NCBI GenBank assembly: GCA_007280915.1
Contig: QYQL01000037.1
Coordinates: forward strand, 35,684-99,683
Source of the DNA: Verrucomicrobiaceae bacterium
Lineage (GTDB): Bacteria; Verrucomicrobiota; Verrucomicrobiia; Chthoniobacterales; Terrimicrobiaceae
Direction of reading: 5' to 3'
DNA length: 64,000 nt
In this document: in pieces, positions 10,367 to 18,653 of the stretch
Layout: the number at the start of each line of letters is the position of its first letter
Position numbering within the stretch: the first letter of the stretch is position 1
Made by a program: the position numbers and the translations under genes
The notes under the pieces: generated by a model
What the model saw: the letters and a program-made list of their open reading frames with translations, nothing else
Databases searched by the model: none
Told to the model about the DNA's origin: nothing

Positions 10367-10777
10367 ATGGGAGTCCGGCGTGATGCCCGCGAAGCCGCGG
10401 TCCAATACCTTTATCAGCGCGAGTTGCAGGCGGACGAAAGCGACGCCCTGCTCGAAGAATTTTTTCAACTCCGCGGGCTGAGCCCGAGTGCACGGAGGTT
10501 TTGTGAGTCCCTTCTTCAGGGCTGGATGGCGCACCGGAAGGAGATCGACGAGGCGATCAGCTGCCATGCGCGCAACTACGATTTCTCGCGCCTCTCGGCG
10601 GTGGACCGGAACATCCTGCGCATCGCCTGCCAGGAAATCCTTTTTTGCGAGGACATCCCCCCGGCTGTGGCGATCAACGAGGCGATCGAGATCGCCAAAA
10701 AATTCAGCACTGCGGAGTCGGGAAAATTCGTCAACGGGATCCTCGACAACATCCGCCGCGTGCGCCGCAAGCCCTGA
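10367..10777 (+). CDS. nusB: Transcription antitermination factor NusB
   Basis: This 136-residue all-helical protein starts MGVRRDAREAAVQYLYQREL, a typical NusB N-terminus with the RNA-binding Arg-rich segment, and ends with the conserved VAINEAIEIAKKF..SGKFVNGILDNI region. NusB with NusE binds boxA RNA in rRNA antitermination. The ATG at 10367 is preferred over upstream in-frame codons that lie inside ribH, because it gives the normal family length. It is 4 bases after ribH and 3 before ftsY, suggesting one transcript. Confidence 0.92.
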   Translation: MGVRRDAREAAVQYLYQRELQADESDALLEEFFQLRGLSPSARRFCESLLQGWMAHRKEIDEAISCHARNYDFSRLSAVDRNILRIACQEILFCEDIPPAVAINEAIEIAKKFSTAESGKFVNGILDNIRRVRRKP

Positions 10778-10780
10778 TCG

Positions 10781-11629
10781 ATGCCGCTCGGATTTCTCAA
10801 ATCTTTCGTGGCGAAGTTCACCGCGCGCCCGGTGGACTGGGATGAGCTCGAGGAGGCGCTGATCCGTGCGGACCTCGGTGTCCCGATGACCCTGAAGATC
10901 ATGGATGCCCTCCGTGTGCGGGGGAGCGGGGTGACCGGCGAAACCGCCGCCGAGGTCGCCCGCGAGGAGATTCTCAATGTGATTCCCCGGATGAATTCTC
11001 CGCTCCGGCCGCTGCCTTCGAAGCCGAAGGCGATCCTCGTGGTCGGGGTCAACGGCACCGGAAAGACGACCTCCTCCGCCAAGCTCGCCCACTGGTTCAA
11101 ATCCAACCGCCATTCCTGCGTGCTCGTGGCGGCGGACACGTTCCGGGCCGCTGCGATCGAACAGCTCGGAGTCTGGGGCGAACGCCTCGGGGTCGATGTC
11201 ATCAAAAGCCAGTATCAGGGCGACTCGGCGGCCCTCTGCTACGATGCCTGGACAAGCGCCCACAAAAAGAACGTCGAGTTCCTCATCTGCGACACGGCCG
11301 GCCGACTCCATACGAAGAGCAACCTCATGCAGGAACTCTCGAAGGTCAGCCGCACGCTTGCCAAGCACGACCCCGACGCGCCGCACGAAAAGTGGCTCGT
11401 CGTGGACGCGACCACCGGCTCGAACGCCCTCGTCCAGGCGAAGGAATTCCACCAGGCGATCGGCCTGACCGGAATCGTCCTCACCAAGCTCGACGGAAGC
11501 GGAAAAGGCGGGGTTGCGGTCGCCATCCAGCACGAACTCGGCATCCCCACGCGCTTCATCGGAACCGGCGAAAAGCCCGGAGATTTCGCCCCCTTCGACC
11601 GGGAGAGCTTTGTCGGCAGGATCCTGTGA
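10781..11629 (+). CDS. ftsY: Signal recognition particle receptor FtsY
   Basis: This is the 282-residue NG-domain GTPase of the SRP pathway. Visible motifs are G1 GVNGTGKTTSSAKLA (from about residue 88), DTFRAAAIEQL (insertion box), DTAGRLHTKSNLM (G3), TKLDGSGKGG (G4) and the closing GTGEKPGDFAPFD. It lacks the acidic A domain of E. coli FtsY, as do many bacterial homologues, so membrane binding would rely on the short N-terminal amphipathic stretch MPLGFLKSFVAKF. It receives ribosome-SRP complexes at the membrane. It is cotranscribed with nusB by spacing. Confidence 0.95.
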   Translation: MPLGFLKSFVAKFTARPVDWDELEEALIRADLGVPMTLKIMDALRVRGSGVTGETAAEVAREEILNVIPRMNSPLRPLPSKPKAILVVGVNGTGKTTSSAKLAHWFKSNRHSCVLVAADTFRAAAIEQLGVWGERLGVDVIKSQYQGDSAALCYDAWTSAHKKNVEFLICDTAGRLHTKSNLMQELSKVSRTLAKHDPDAPHEKWLVVDATTGSNALVQAKEFHQAIGLTGIVLTKLDGSGKGGVAVAIQHELGIPTRFIGTGEKPGDFAPFDRESFVGRIL

Positions 11630-11724
11630 AGCATTCGGCTGGCGCGATCACTCCGTCCAAAAACGCATGGTTTTGAAAAAAGAGATTTTCATCCGTGCTC
11701 GGGCGGTGTCCTCTTGGCGTGCTT

Positions 11725-12471
11725 ATGAAACGATTTGAGAATCAGGTAGCCATTGTCACCGGAGCCGGTCGAGGGATCGGGGAAGCCATTGCGAAACGCC
11801 TCGCTGCCGAGGGGGCGAAGATCGCGGTCGTGAGCCGGACCGAGTCGAACTCCGTGCGGACGGCGGATGCAATCAACTCCGTGGCTGCGGATACAGCCCG
11901 GCCCTATGCGGTCGATGTGGCGGATTTCGATGCGGTGCAAAAGACCGGCGAGCAGATCCTGGCGGATTTCGGGCGCTGCGACGTTCTGGTCAATAATGCG
12001 GGGATCACCCGCGACACGCTGGCGATGAGGATGTCGAGCGACGACTGGGATGTCGTTCTGCAGACCAACCTCAAGGGGGCGTTCAATTTCTCCCGCGCCG
12101 TCATGCGCGCGATGGTCAAGCAGCGTTCCGGACGCATCATCAACATCAGCTCGGTGAGCGGGCTCATGGGGCTTGCCGGGCAGGCGAACTACGCGGCCAG
12201 CAAGGCCGGGCTCATCGGCATGAGCAAGAGCATTGCCCGCGAGCTCGCCAGCCGCGGCATCACGGTCAATGTCATTGCGCCGGGATTCATTGAAACCGAC
12301 ATGACCTCGGTCCTCGGCGAAGAGGTGCGCAAGGGGGCACTCTCGCAGATCCCGCTTTCGAAATTCGGCGCTGGGGACGACATCGCGGCGGCCGTCGCGT
12401 TCTTTGCAAGCCCGGAGGCGGCTTTCATCACAGGGCAGGTGCTTGCGGTCGATGGCGGCATGTCCATGTGA
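11725..12471 (+). CDS. fabG: 3-oxoacyl-[ACP] reductase
   Basis: This 248-residue short-chain dehydrogenase has the NADP-binding TGAGRGIG motif (about 11-18), NNAG, the catalytic Ser in INISSVSG and YAASK with Tyr/Lys at about 155/159. The C-terminal GQVLAVDGGMSM is typical of FabG. It reduces 3-oxoacyl-ACP in fatty acid elongation. The ATG at 11725 was chosen because the protein then begins MKRFENQVAIVTG as in the family. No other fab gene is adjacent, so another SDR substrate remains possible, but the match to FabG is strong. About 95 bases separate it from ftsY. Confidence 0.88.
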   Translation: MKRFENQVAIVTGAGRGIGEAIAKRLAAEGAKIAVVSRTESNSVRTADAINSVAADTARPYAVDVADFDAVQKTGEQILADFGRCDVLVNNAGITRDTLAMRMSSDDWDVVLQTNLKGAFNFSRAVMRAMVKQRSGRIINISSVSGLMGLAGQANYAASKAGLIGMSKSIARELASRGITVNVIAPGFIETDMTSVLGEEVRKGALSQIPLSKFGAGDDIAAAVAFFASPEAAFITGQVLAVDGGMSM

Positions 12472-12478
12472 AACGGAC

Positions 12479-12949
12479 ATGACAATCGGGTTCTTGAGAC
12501 ACGCGGAGGCGGAGGACGTTGCCGCGTCCGACTACGAGCGGAGGCTGACCCCGAAGGGGCTCGATCAGGCGGCGAAGGTCGGAAAATTCTGCCTGCGCAA
12601 CGGCTTCGTGCCGGACCTCATCATCACGAGCCCGGTCGTGCGCGCCCGGCAGACTGCGGAGATTGTCGCGGCGGCGACCGAATGCGAGTTGGTCGAGGGG
12701 AGCTGGCTCGCCTGCGGGATGGAGGCTGCGGACTGTTTCAAAGAAATCCGCGCTTTGTCTCAAAAGGACTTTGTTTTGCTGGTCGGGCACGAGCCGGATT
12801 TCAGCGAGGTCATTGGCTGCCTCATCGGGATGATCGATCCCTCGTGTTTGAAAATCCGCAAGGCCATGCTCGCGATTGTGGACATCGCCGCGACGGAGCA
12901 GGGCTGCGGACAGTTGCAATTTCTGATCCCAGCGCGTTTGATGTCGTGA
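12479..12949 (+). CDS. sixA: Phosphohistidine phosphatase SixA-like
   Basis: This 156-residue histidine phosphatase starts MTIGFLRHAEAE, so the catalytic RHA motif is at residues 7-9. A second family signature, DLIITSPVVRARQTAEI, follows, and the distal catalytic His is in LLVGHEPDFS. SixA removes phosphate from phosphohistidine in HPt domains or the PTS protein NPr. The start 7 bases after fabG is preferred. Its stop overlaps the next gene's start by one base (TGATG), so translation of pgl is probably coupled to it. Confidence 0.85.
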   Translation: MTIGFLRHAEAEDVAASDYERRLTPKGLDQAAKVGKFCLRNGFVPDLIITSPVVRARQTAEIVAAATECELVEGSWLACGMEAADCFKEIRALSQKDFVLLVGHEPDFSEVIGCLIGMIDPSCLKIRKAMLAIVDIAATEQGCGQLQFLIPARLMS

Positions 12950-13626
12950 TGCCGCCAGAAATCCTGCACACCCGGTCATTCGTCTCCGACGCCGTTGCCC
13001 TTATTACGAGGGAGGCGACGAAAGCCATCGAAGCCCGGGGAATTTTCCGCATTGCCCTGAGCGGGGGCAACACCCCGCGCCCGGTTTACGAGGCGCTCGC
13101 CAGGCTCGACCTGCCTTGGGACAAGTGGGAGATCACATTCGGCGACGAGCGGTGTGTGCCGCCGGACAGCGACCAGAGCAATTTCAAAATGGCGAAGGGC
13201 GCGCTTTTCGACCATGCGGCAATACCGGCGGGCAACATTCTCCGGATGGAGGGCGAGGCCGATCCGGCCGCTGCTGCTCTGAAATACGAGCAGGAGCTTC
13301 TTTCCCGCAGCAATCCCTACCGCCACGATTTGATCCTGCTGGGCATGGGAGACGACGGGCATACGGCCTCGCTCTTTCCCGGAACTGAAGCCCTGCAGGT
13401 CACCGACCGACTGGTCGTGTCCAACTACGTCCCGAAGTTTTCGACGTGGCGTCTGACCTTCACCTATCCTCTGCTCAATGCCGCCCGGCACGTCTGCTTC
13501 CTGGTGAGCAGCGCGGGCAAGGAGCCTGTCCTGGATGGCGTTTTCGGCGGGTGCTCTGATTACCCCAGCGCCGCGGTGGCTCCCGTTGACGGCCGCGTGA
13601 CCTGGCTTCTCGGCGGCGGCGCCTGA
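12949..13626 (+). CDS. pgl: 6-phosphogluconolactonase
   Basis: This 225-residue protein of the DevB/Pgl family is related to glucosamine-6-phosphate isomerase. The motifs LSGGNTPRPVYEAL, ITFGDERCVPPDSDQSN and LGMGDDGHTASLFPG are diagnostic. It hydrolyses 6-phosphogluconolactone, the second step of the oxidative pentose phosphate pathway; gnd, the next enzyme, lies 3.5 kb downstream on the other strand. The start ATG at 12949 shares a base with the sixA stop. It is followed after 5 bases by a glycogen synthase gene. Confidence 0.93.
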   Translation: MPPEILHTRSFVSDAVALITREATKAIEARGIFRIALSGGNTPRPVYEALARLDLPWDKWEITFGDERCVPPDSDQSNFKMAKGALFDHAAIPAGNILRMEGEADPAAAALKYEQELLSRSNPYRHDLILLGMGDDGHTASLFPGTEALQVTDRLVVSNYVPKFSTWRLTFTYPLLNAARHVCFLVSSAGKEPVLDGVFGGCSDYPSAAVAPVDGRVTWLLGGGA

Positions 13627-13631
13627 TTTTC

Positions 13632-14828
13632 ATGAAGGCCCTTCTCCTGACCAACGAATACCCCCCGCGCATCTACGGCGGGGCGGGCGTGCATGTCGAA
13701 TACCTCAGCCGCGAGCTCGCAAAGCTCATGCCGGTCGAGGTGCGCTGCTTTGGCGACCAGAACGTCGTCCAGCCAAACCTCTCCGCGATGGGGTTCGGCC
13801 TGGTCTCCGACGCCTACACCTGTCCGAAGCAGCTCAACCCGGTATTCGGCGCGCTCCAGCGCTGTCTCGATTTCAACACGACTGACATTCGGGCCGATGT
13901 CGTCCACTGCCACACTTGGTATTCACATTTCGGCGGGATTCTGGCGAAGCTCAACTACGGGATCCCGCTGGTCGTCACCGTCCATTCCCTCGAGCCATTG
14001 CGTCCGTGGAAGCGCGAGCAGCTCGGCGGCGGGTATGACTTCACCTGCTGGGTGGAAAAAACCGCGCTGGAGATGGCCGATGCGGTTATCGCCGTGTCCG
14101 ACGAAACCCGGCGGGATATCGAGCGGCTCTTCGGCGTGGATCCGAACAAAATCCACATCATCTACAACGGGATCGACCCGGAGGAATACCGGCCGGTCGA
14201 ATCGCATGCGGCGCTGAAGCGGTTCGGCGTAAATCCCCACGAACCATATATCCTCTTCGTCGGGAGAATCACCCGGCAGAAGGGGATCATCCATCTTCTC
14301 AATGCCATCAAGCACCTCGACCCAGGGTTTCAGGTCGTCCTGTGCGCCGGGGCCCCCGACACGCCGGAGATCGCGGCCGAGATGAAGCAGGCGGTCGCCG
14401 CCGCCCAGCGCACCCGCCCCGGGGTCATCTGGATCGAGGAGATGCTCGACAACAAGTCGAAAATCGAATTCTACACCCACGCGGGAGCCTTCGTGTGCCC
14501 GTCGATCTACGAGCCGTTCGGGATCATCAACCTCGAGGCCATGGCCTGCGGCACCGCCGTCGTCGCCAGCGCGGTCGGCGGGATCCGCGAGGTGGTCCGC
14601 CACGGCGAGACGGGCTTCCTCGTGAATGTCGAGCAGATGCAGGAGACGCCGTTCGACCCTCTCGACCCGGCCCGTTTTGCCAAAGATCTTGCCGCCCGCA
14701 TCAACGAGCTCATGGCCGATCCCGAAAAACGCATCGCGTTTGGAAAAGCCGGACGCCAGCGCGCTCTCGATGTCTTCTCCTGGAGTGCCATCGCCCGGCA
14801 GACCCGTGATCTTTACGAGACCCTCTGA
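13632..14828 (+). CDS. glgA: GT4-family glycogen synthase / alpha-maltose-1-phosphate synthase
   Basis: This 398-residue retaining glycosyltransferase has two Rossmann domains. The N-terminus NEYPPRIYGGAGVHV matches the actinobacterial-type glycogen synthase (GlgM/GlgA of GT4) rather than the longer GT5 GlgA of E. coli (about 480 residues). The EX7E motif is in EPFGIINLEAMACG near residue 295, and GRITRQKG marks the donor-binding domain. In mycobacteria the homologue transfers glucose from ADP-glucose to glucose-1-phosphate, making maltose-1-phosphate, so either activity is possible here. No glgC, glgB or glgE is in the window. Confidence 0.82.
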   Translation: MKALLLTNEYPPRIYGGAGVHVEYLSRELAKLMPVEVRCFGDQNVVQPNLSAMGFGLVSDAYTCPKQLNPVFGALQRCLDFNTTDIRADVVHCHTWYSHFGGILAKLNYGIPLVVTVHSLEPLRPWKREQLGGGYDFTCWVEKTALEMADAVIAVSDETRRDIERLFGVDPNKIHIIYNGIDPEEYRPVESHAALKRFGVNPHEPYILFVGRITRQKGIIHLLNAIKHLDPGFQVVLCAGAPDTPEIAAEMKQAVAAAQRTRPGVIWIEEMLDNKSKIEFYTHAGAFVCPSIYEPFGIINLEAMACGTAVVASAVGGIREVVRHGETGFLVNVEQMQETPFDPLDPARFAKDLAARINELMADPEKRIAFGKAGRQRALDVFSWSAIARQTRDLYETL

Positions 14829-14851
14829 GACGGACCGCAGTGAAGCCTTGA

Positions 14852-14879
14852 AAAGATCGCGATTTTTTAGCGATTTTTG
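14852..14879 (+). terminator. Possible weak intrinsic terminator after glgA
   Basis: AAAGATCGC pairs with GCGATTTTT (one G-T pair) around a short T-rich loop, followed by G and T residues. The stem is only moderately GC-rich and the T-run forms part of the stem, so this is a tentative call. It would separate the glgA operon from rpsL. Confidence 0.3.
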
Positions 14880-15002
14880 TCTTGCGCCGGGCTGCGTGTC
14901 CTTTAGTTTCTCACCTCCCGCATGACGTCGGGGCGGTTGGTATTGGCACTGTGGTGCCTGCTCTCCCGCTCCTGAGATTCCGGCGGTCCGAGAAGAAGAT
15001 AT

Positions 15003-15416
15003 ATGCCCACAATCAACCAACTGGTCCGCAAAGGACGCCGCAAAACCACCGTTAAATCCAAGTCGCCTGCTCTGGTGAACTGCCCGCAGCGCCGCGGGGT
15101 TTGCGTTCAAGTGATGACCCGCACACCGAAGAAGCCGAATTCCGCCCTCCGCAAGGTCGCCAAGGTTCGCCTTACGAACGGACAGGAAGTCATCGCATAC
15201 ATCCCCGGCGAGGGACACAATCTCCAGGAGCACTCGATCGTGCTCGTGCGCGGTGGCCGCGTGAAAGACCTTCCCGGTGTCCGCTACCACATCGTTCGCG
15301 GAACACTCGACAGCCTCGGGGTTGATGGCCGCCGCCGCAGCCGTTCCAAATACGGCGCCAAACGTCCGAAGCCCGGTCAGGAAGACGCCAAGGGCGCCAA
15401 GGGCAAGAAAAAGTAA
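15003..15416 (+). CDS. rpsL: 30S ribosomal protein S12
   Basis: This 137-residue protein is unmistakable S12: [42 protein letters not shown] and [14 protein letters not shown]. The lysines that define streptomycin sensitivity (in TPKKP and in the RVKDLP loop) are the wild-type ones. A C-terminal extension of about 12 residues rich in Gly/Lys goes beyond the usual KRPK end. The 174-base leader from glgA to the start is long enough for a promoter, but I see no clear sigma-70 box pair. It forms a pair with rpsG. Confidence 0.98.
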   Translation: MPTINQLVRKGRRKTTVKSKSPALVNCPQRRGVCVQVMTRTPKKPNSALRKVAKVRLTNGQEVIAYIPGEGHNLQEHSIVLVRGGRVKDLPGVRYHIVRGTLDSLGVDGRRRSRSKYGAKRPKPGQEDAKGAKGKKK

Positions 15417-15431
15417 CGACCGCCAGAGAAA

Positions 15432-15464
15432 ATTCCGCAATCCGAATTCCGAAATCCGCATTTA
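15432..15464 (+). repeat. Heptad repeats directly upstream of rpsG
   Basis: The units ATTCCGC, AATCCGA, ATTCCGA, AATCCGC and a partial ATTTA run from 15432 to 15464, ending 4 bases before the rpsG ATG. They belong to the same 7-base family as those in the pseudopilin leaders. They occupy the place where a Shine-Dalgarno sequence would be, and no purine-rich ribosome binding site is visible. Confidence 0.75.
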
Positions 15465-15468
15465 ATTT

Positions 15469-15942
15469 ATGTCCCGCAGACGCCGAGTCATCCACAAAGA
15501 AGTTAAAAAAGACGCCCGCTACGCCAGTCCGGTCGTCGCCCGCCTGATCAGCGCAGTGATGCGCCGCGGGAAGATGTCCATCGCCGAGCGAATCGTCTAC
15601 ACCGCGATCGATAAGAGCCGTGAAGGCAGCGACACCGTCGATCCCTTGGAGACGCTCAACAAGGCGATCGAAAATGTGAAGCCCCGCCTTGAGGTGAAAT
15701 CCCGCCGCGTTGGTGGTGCCACCTATCAGGTTCCCATGGAGGTTCCAGCCGACCGCCAGATCGCCCTTGCGATGCGCTGGCTCGTCACTTTTGCCGGAAA
15801 CCGCAAGGGAGTTCCGATGGAAAACGCGCTGGCTTACGAACTCAAGGACGCGGCCGCCGGCCAGGGCAACGCCATCAAGAAGCGCGACGACATGCACAAG
15901 ATGGCTCAGGCCAACCGTGCATTCGCCCACTTCCGCTGGTAG
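15469..15942 (+). CDS. rpsG: 30S ribosomal protein S7
   Basis: This is the 157-residue ribosomal protein S7, of normal length. It starts MSRRRRVIHKEVKKDARY and contains the conserved ENVKPRLEVKSRRVGGATYQ and the C-terminal NRAFAHFRW. S7 nucleates assembly of the head of the 30S subunit at the 3' major domain of 16S rRNA. It follows rpsL after 52 bases. The gene that follows is a membrane protein, not fusA, so the canonical str operon is interrupted here. Confidence 0.98.
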   Translation: MSRRRRVIHKEVKKDARYASPVVARLISAVMRRGKMSIAERIVYTAIDKSREGSDTVDPLETLNKAIENVKPRLEVKSRRVGGATYQVPMEVPADRQIALAMRWLVTFAGNRKGVPMENALAYELKDAAAGQGNAIKKRDDMHKMAQANRAFAHFRW

Positions 15943-15962
15943 TATCAGCTCCGCATCCCGCG

Positions 15963-17138
15963 ATGCGAGCCAAGTGGGAACAGCTCTGGGACTTCGTCCG
16001 CAAGCTTCCCGCCGTGCGCTGTCTGTGTGCAGCCCTCCTCGTCTGGGTCGTCTATGCCGGGATCATCGCGACGATCGTCGCGGTCAATCCTTCCGGTCGT
16101 TCGGCCACGCTGGAATACCAGAGGGCTACTGACAACTGGTGGGCGGGCAAACCCCTCTACGAGGGGAAAAATCACTACCTCTACCTGCCGCATTACGCGG
16201 TTTTTTACACCCCGTTCGAGCTTTTGCCTGACCGGATCGGCGAGCCCCTCTGGCGGCTGGTCTGCCTGTCCTCGCTGGCTTGGGCGCTCTGGGCGGCGGC
16301 TTCGATGCTTGCGCCCGGGCAGAAGGAAGCGGTTTTTCTGGTCGCGACCGTTCTGGTGCTGCCATCCACATTCGCCAGCGCCCGCAACGGCCAGATAAAC
16401 ATGCCGCTGGCGGCGCTCTTTATCCTGATCGCTCTCGCCCTGGCGCGGAAACGGTGGTGGACGGCGGCGGTGATGCTGGCTCTGACGCTTGTTTTCAAGC
16501 CCATCGCCATCGCGCCGATTCTCCTCTGCGCGGCCATTTACCCGAAGCTTCGGCTTCCGATGCTTTTGGCTCTTGTCGTGACCGCAGTCGTTCCGCTCGC
16601 TCATCCGAATCCCTCCTACGCGCTCGGTGAATACGGTGCGTTTGTTGCCAAACTCCAATCCGCCGGCAATCCGGGCCGCCATACCTGGTGCGACTTTGCC
16701 GGCATGCTTCGCGTGGCCGGAATCGATCTGCCGTCCGTATGGCAGCTGATGATCCGCGCCCTGGCCGGACTCGTTACGCTCGGGATGTGCTGGCGCGCGG
16801 CAAAGTGCGAGGAAGCCCTGCGCGCGGCGTTCACCGTGCTTTTACTCTCGACCATTTACCTGATGCTTTTCAATCCGCGAACCGAGACGAATTCCTACGT
16901 GATGCTCGGAGCGTTCGTGGCCGTTTGGGCCGCCGTTGAGGGGCTCGTCTTCCGCCGGCTCGGCCTTGCTGCCTGGCTCACCGCTCTCGCGATCATCCTC
17001 GGCTCCGAAAACTACGGATGGCCGCTCTTCCCTCTGACCAATCTCTGGGCCAAGGCGCTCGTGACATTCGTGCTCGGCGGCTGGCTGGCCTGGCGGACCC
17101 TCCGCACCCCGTTCGGAAGGCCGGTATTAATGGCCTGA
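15963..17138 (+). CDS. GT87-like (DUF2029) integral membrane glycosyltransferase
   Basis: This 391-residue polytopic protein has about 9-10 predicted transmembrane helices. The segment after the first helix (DNWWAGKPLYEGKNHYLYLPHY, about residues 57-77) and LVFKPIAIAP fit DUF2029/GT87 proteins, which include polyprenyl-phosphate mannosyltransferases. It starts 20 bases after rpsG and is probably cotranscribed with it. It converges with gnd. The acceptor is unknown; cell-envelope glycan or glycolipid synthesis is an inference from the family. Confidence 0.65.
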   Translation: MRAKWEQLWDFVRKLPAVRCLCAALLVWVVYAGIIATIVAVNPSGRSATLEYQRATDNWWAGKPLYEGKNHYLYLPHYAVFYTPFELLPDRIGEPLWRLVCLSSLAWALWAAASMLAPGQKEAVFLVATVLVLPSTFASARNGQINMPLAALFILIALALARKRWWTAAVMLALTLVFKPIAIAPILLCAAIYPKLRLPMLLALVVTAVVPLAHPNPSYALGEYGAFVAKLQSAGNPGRHTWCDFAGMLRVAGIDLPSVWQLMIRALAGLVTLGMCWRAAKCEEALRAAFTVLLLSTIYLMLFNPRTETNSYVMLGAFVAVWAAVEGLVFRRLGLAAWLTALAIILGSENYGWPLFPLTNLWAKALVTFVLGGWLAWRTLRTPFGRPVLMA

Positions 17139-17163
17139 TCGGGCTTCCCCGTGTTTATTTCGC

Positions 17164-18600
17164 CTAATCAAACCACTCGGTGTGGAAAAATTCTCCGGCG
17201 GGTTTGTCGGTGCGCTCGTAGGTGTGGGCACCAAAGTAGTCCCGCTGCGCCTGGAGGACATTGGCCGGAAGCCGGCGCGAGCGGTAGCTGTCGAAATAGG
17301 CCAGCGCCGCGCCGAATGCAGGCACCGCAACCCCCTGTCCGACCGCCGTCTGCACCGCCGTGCGCCAATTTGACTGCGTTTCTGCGATGATGTTGCGAAA
17401 ATACGGGTCGAGAATCAAATTCTTGAGCTCCGGATTATTGCGGTAGGCATCGGTGATCCGGTTGAGAAAACGGGCGCGGATGATGCATCCTCCGCGCCAG
17501 ATCGACGAGATGTCTCCGAAGTTGAGGTTCCATCCATAGAGCTCCGAGGCGGCTCCGAGTTGAACAAACCCTTGGGCGTAGCTGATGATCTTGCTGGCAT
17601 AGAGAGCGTCCTTCACAGCTGCTATCATCGAATTTCTGTCACCGCTCCACTCCGGAATATCGGGTGGGGGGAGGATCTCCGAGGCTGCGACGCGCTCGCT
17701 TTTCATCGAACTGAGAATCCGGGCCTCGACCGCGCTCCCGATCACGGAAAGAGGAACTCCCATTTCGACCGCGTGGCCAACTGTCCATTTTCCAGTGCCC
17801 TTCTGCCCGGCCTTGTCGAGGATCACATCCACAAGGGCTTTTCCGGATTCCGGATCTTTGCGGCGGAAGATGTTTGCGGTGATCTCGATCAGGAAGGAAT
17901 CGAGTTCCTCCTTGTTCCACTCGGAGAAAATCGCGGCGAATTCGTCGGCCGTGGGCGTGACGGTCGCCTGGAGGATCGCATACGCCTCGCAGATGAGCTG
18001 CATGTCACCATACTCGATCCCGTTATGAACCATCTTCACGTAATGTCCGGCTCCGTCCGGCCCCATGTGCCGGCAGCACGGCTCGCCTTCCGCGACGGCC
18101 ACGATTTTTGTGTAGATGGGCTCGAGAGCCTTCCAGCCTTCGGCCGATCCGCCAGGCATGATGGACGGCCCTTTGAGAGCGCCTTCCTCACCGCCCGATA
18201 CGCCGACCCCGAAAAAATGAATCCCGTGCTCGCGAAGGGCCCGCTCCCGCCGCTGGGTGTCCGTCCAAAGCGAATTGCCCCCGTCAATGATGATGTCCCC
18301 CATCTCCAGAAGCGGCAGGAGTTGCCCGATGACGGCATCCACCGGAGCGCCTGCTTTGACCATGATCTGCACTTTTCGCGGACGGGCGAGGGTCTCGACG
18401 AATTCCCCCAGCGTCAGGCACGGGATAATGTTCTTTCCCCGCCCCCGGCCGCCGGCAAACCTCTCGGTGACCGATGCGGTCCGGTTGTAAACGGCGACAC
18501 GGAATCCCCTGGATTCCATGTTCAAAACGAGGTTTTCGCCCATCACGGCGAGACCGATCAGGCCGATGTCACATTGCTGTTGGATTGGTTTTGCAGACAC
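17164..18600 (-). CDS. gnd: 6-phosphogluconate dehydrogenase, decarboxylating
   Basis: This is a Gnd protein of about 478 residues. The dinucleotide-binding GLAVMGENLVLNMESRG and NRT segment, IIDGGNSLWTDTQRRER, GVSGGEEGALKGPSIMPGG (catalytic Lys region) and HNGIEYGDMQLICEAY are all present. It oxidises 6-phosphogluconate to ribulose-5-phosphate and CO2 with NADP+. The frame extends upstream to an ATG at 18639, but that leaves 14 bases to the divergent pgsA start and adds an unconserved N-terminus, so the GTG at 18600 is preferred. The stop lies 25 bases from that of the convergent GT87-like gene. Confidence 0.93.
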   Translation of the reverse strand: MSAKPIQQQCDIGLIGLAVMGENLVLNMESRGFRVAVYNRTASVTERFAGGRGRGKNIIPCLTLGEFVETLARPRKVQIMVKAGAPVDAVIGQLLPLLEMGDIIIDGGNSLWTDTQRRERALREHGIHFFGVGVSGGEEGALKGPSIMPGGSAEGWKALEPIYTKIVAVAEGEPCCRHMGPDGAGHYVKMVHNGIEYGDMQLICEAYAILQATVTPTADEFAAIFSEWNKEELDSFLIEITANIFRRKDPESGKALVDVILDKAGQKGTGKWTVGHAVEMGVPLSVIGSAVEARILSSMKSERVAASEILPPPDIPEWSGDRNSMIAAVKDALYASKIISYAQGFVQLGAASELYGWNLNFGDISSIWRGGCIIRARFLNRITDAYRNNPELKNLILDPYFRNIIAETQSNWRTAVQTAVGQGVAVPAFGAALAYFDSYRSRRLPANVLQAQRDYFGAHTYERTDKPAGEFFHTEWFD

Positions 18601-18653
18601 GAGCTGGGCATCGTAGTGTGGGTCGAACGGACCATGCAACCGTCTTCTTTGCG

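Noticed and set aside
15003..15416. Possible streptomycin-resistance substitution in S12
   Set aside because: Both lysines at the classical resistance positions are the wild-type residues.
13923..15461. Minus-strand frame spanning glgA and rpsL
   Set aside because: It crosses two strongly supported genes and the gap between them, and has no family features.
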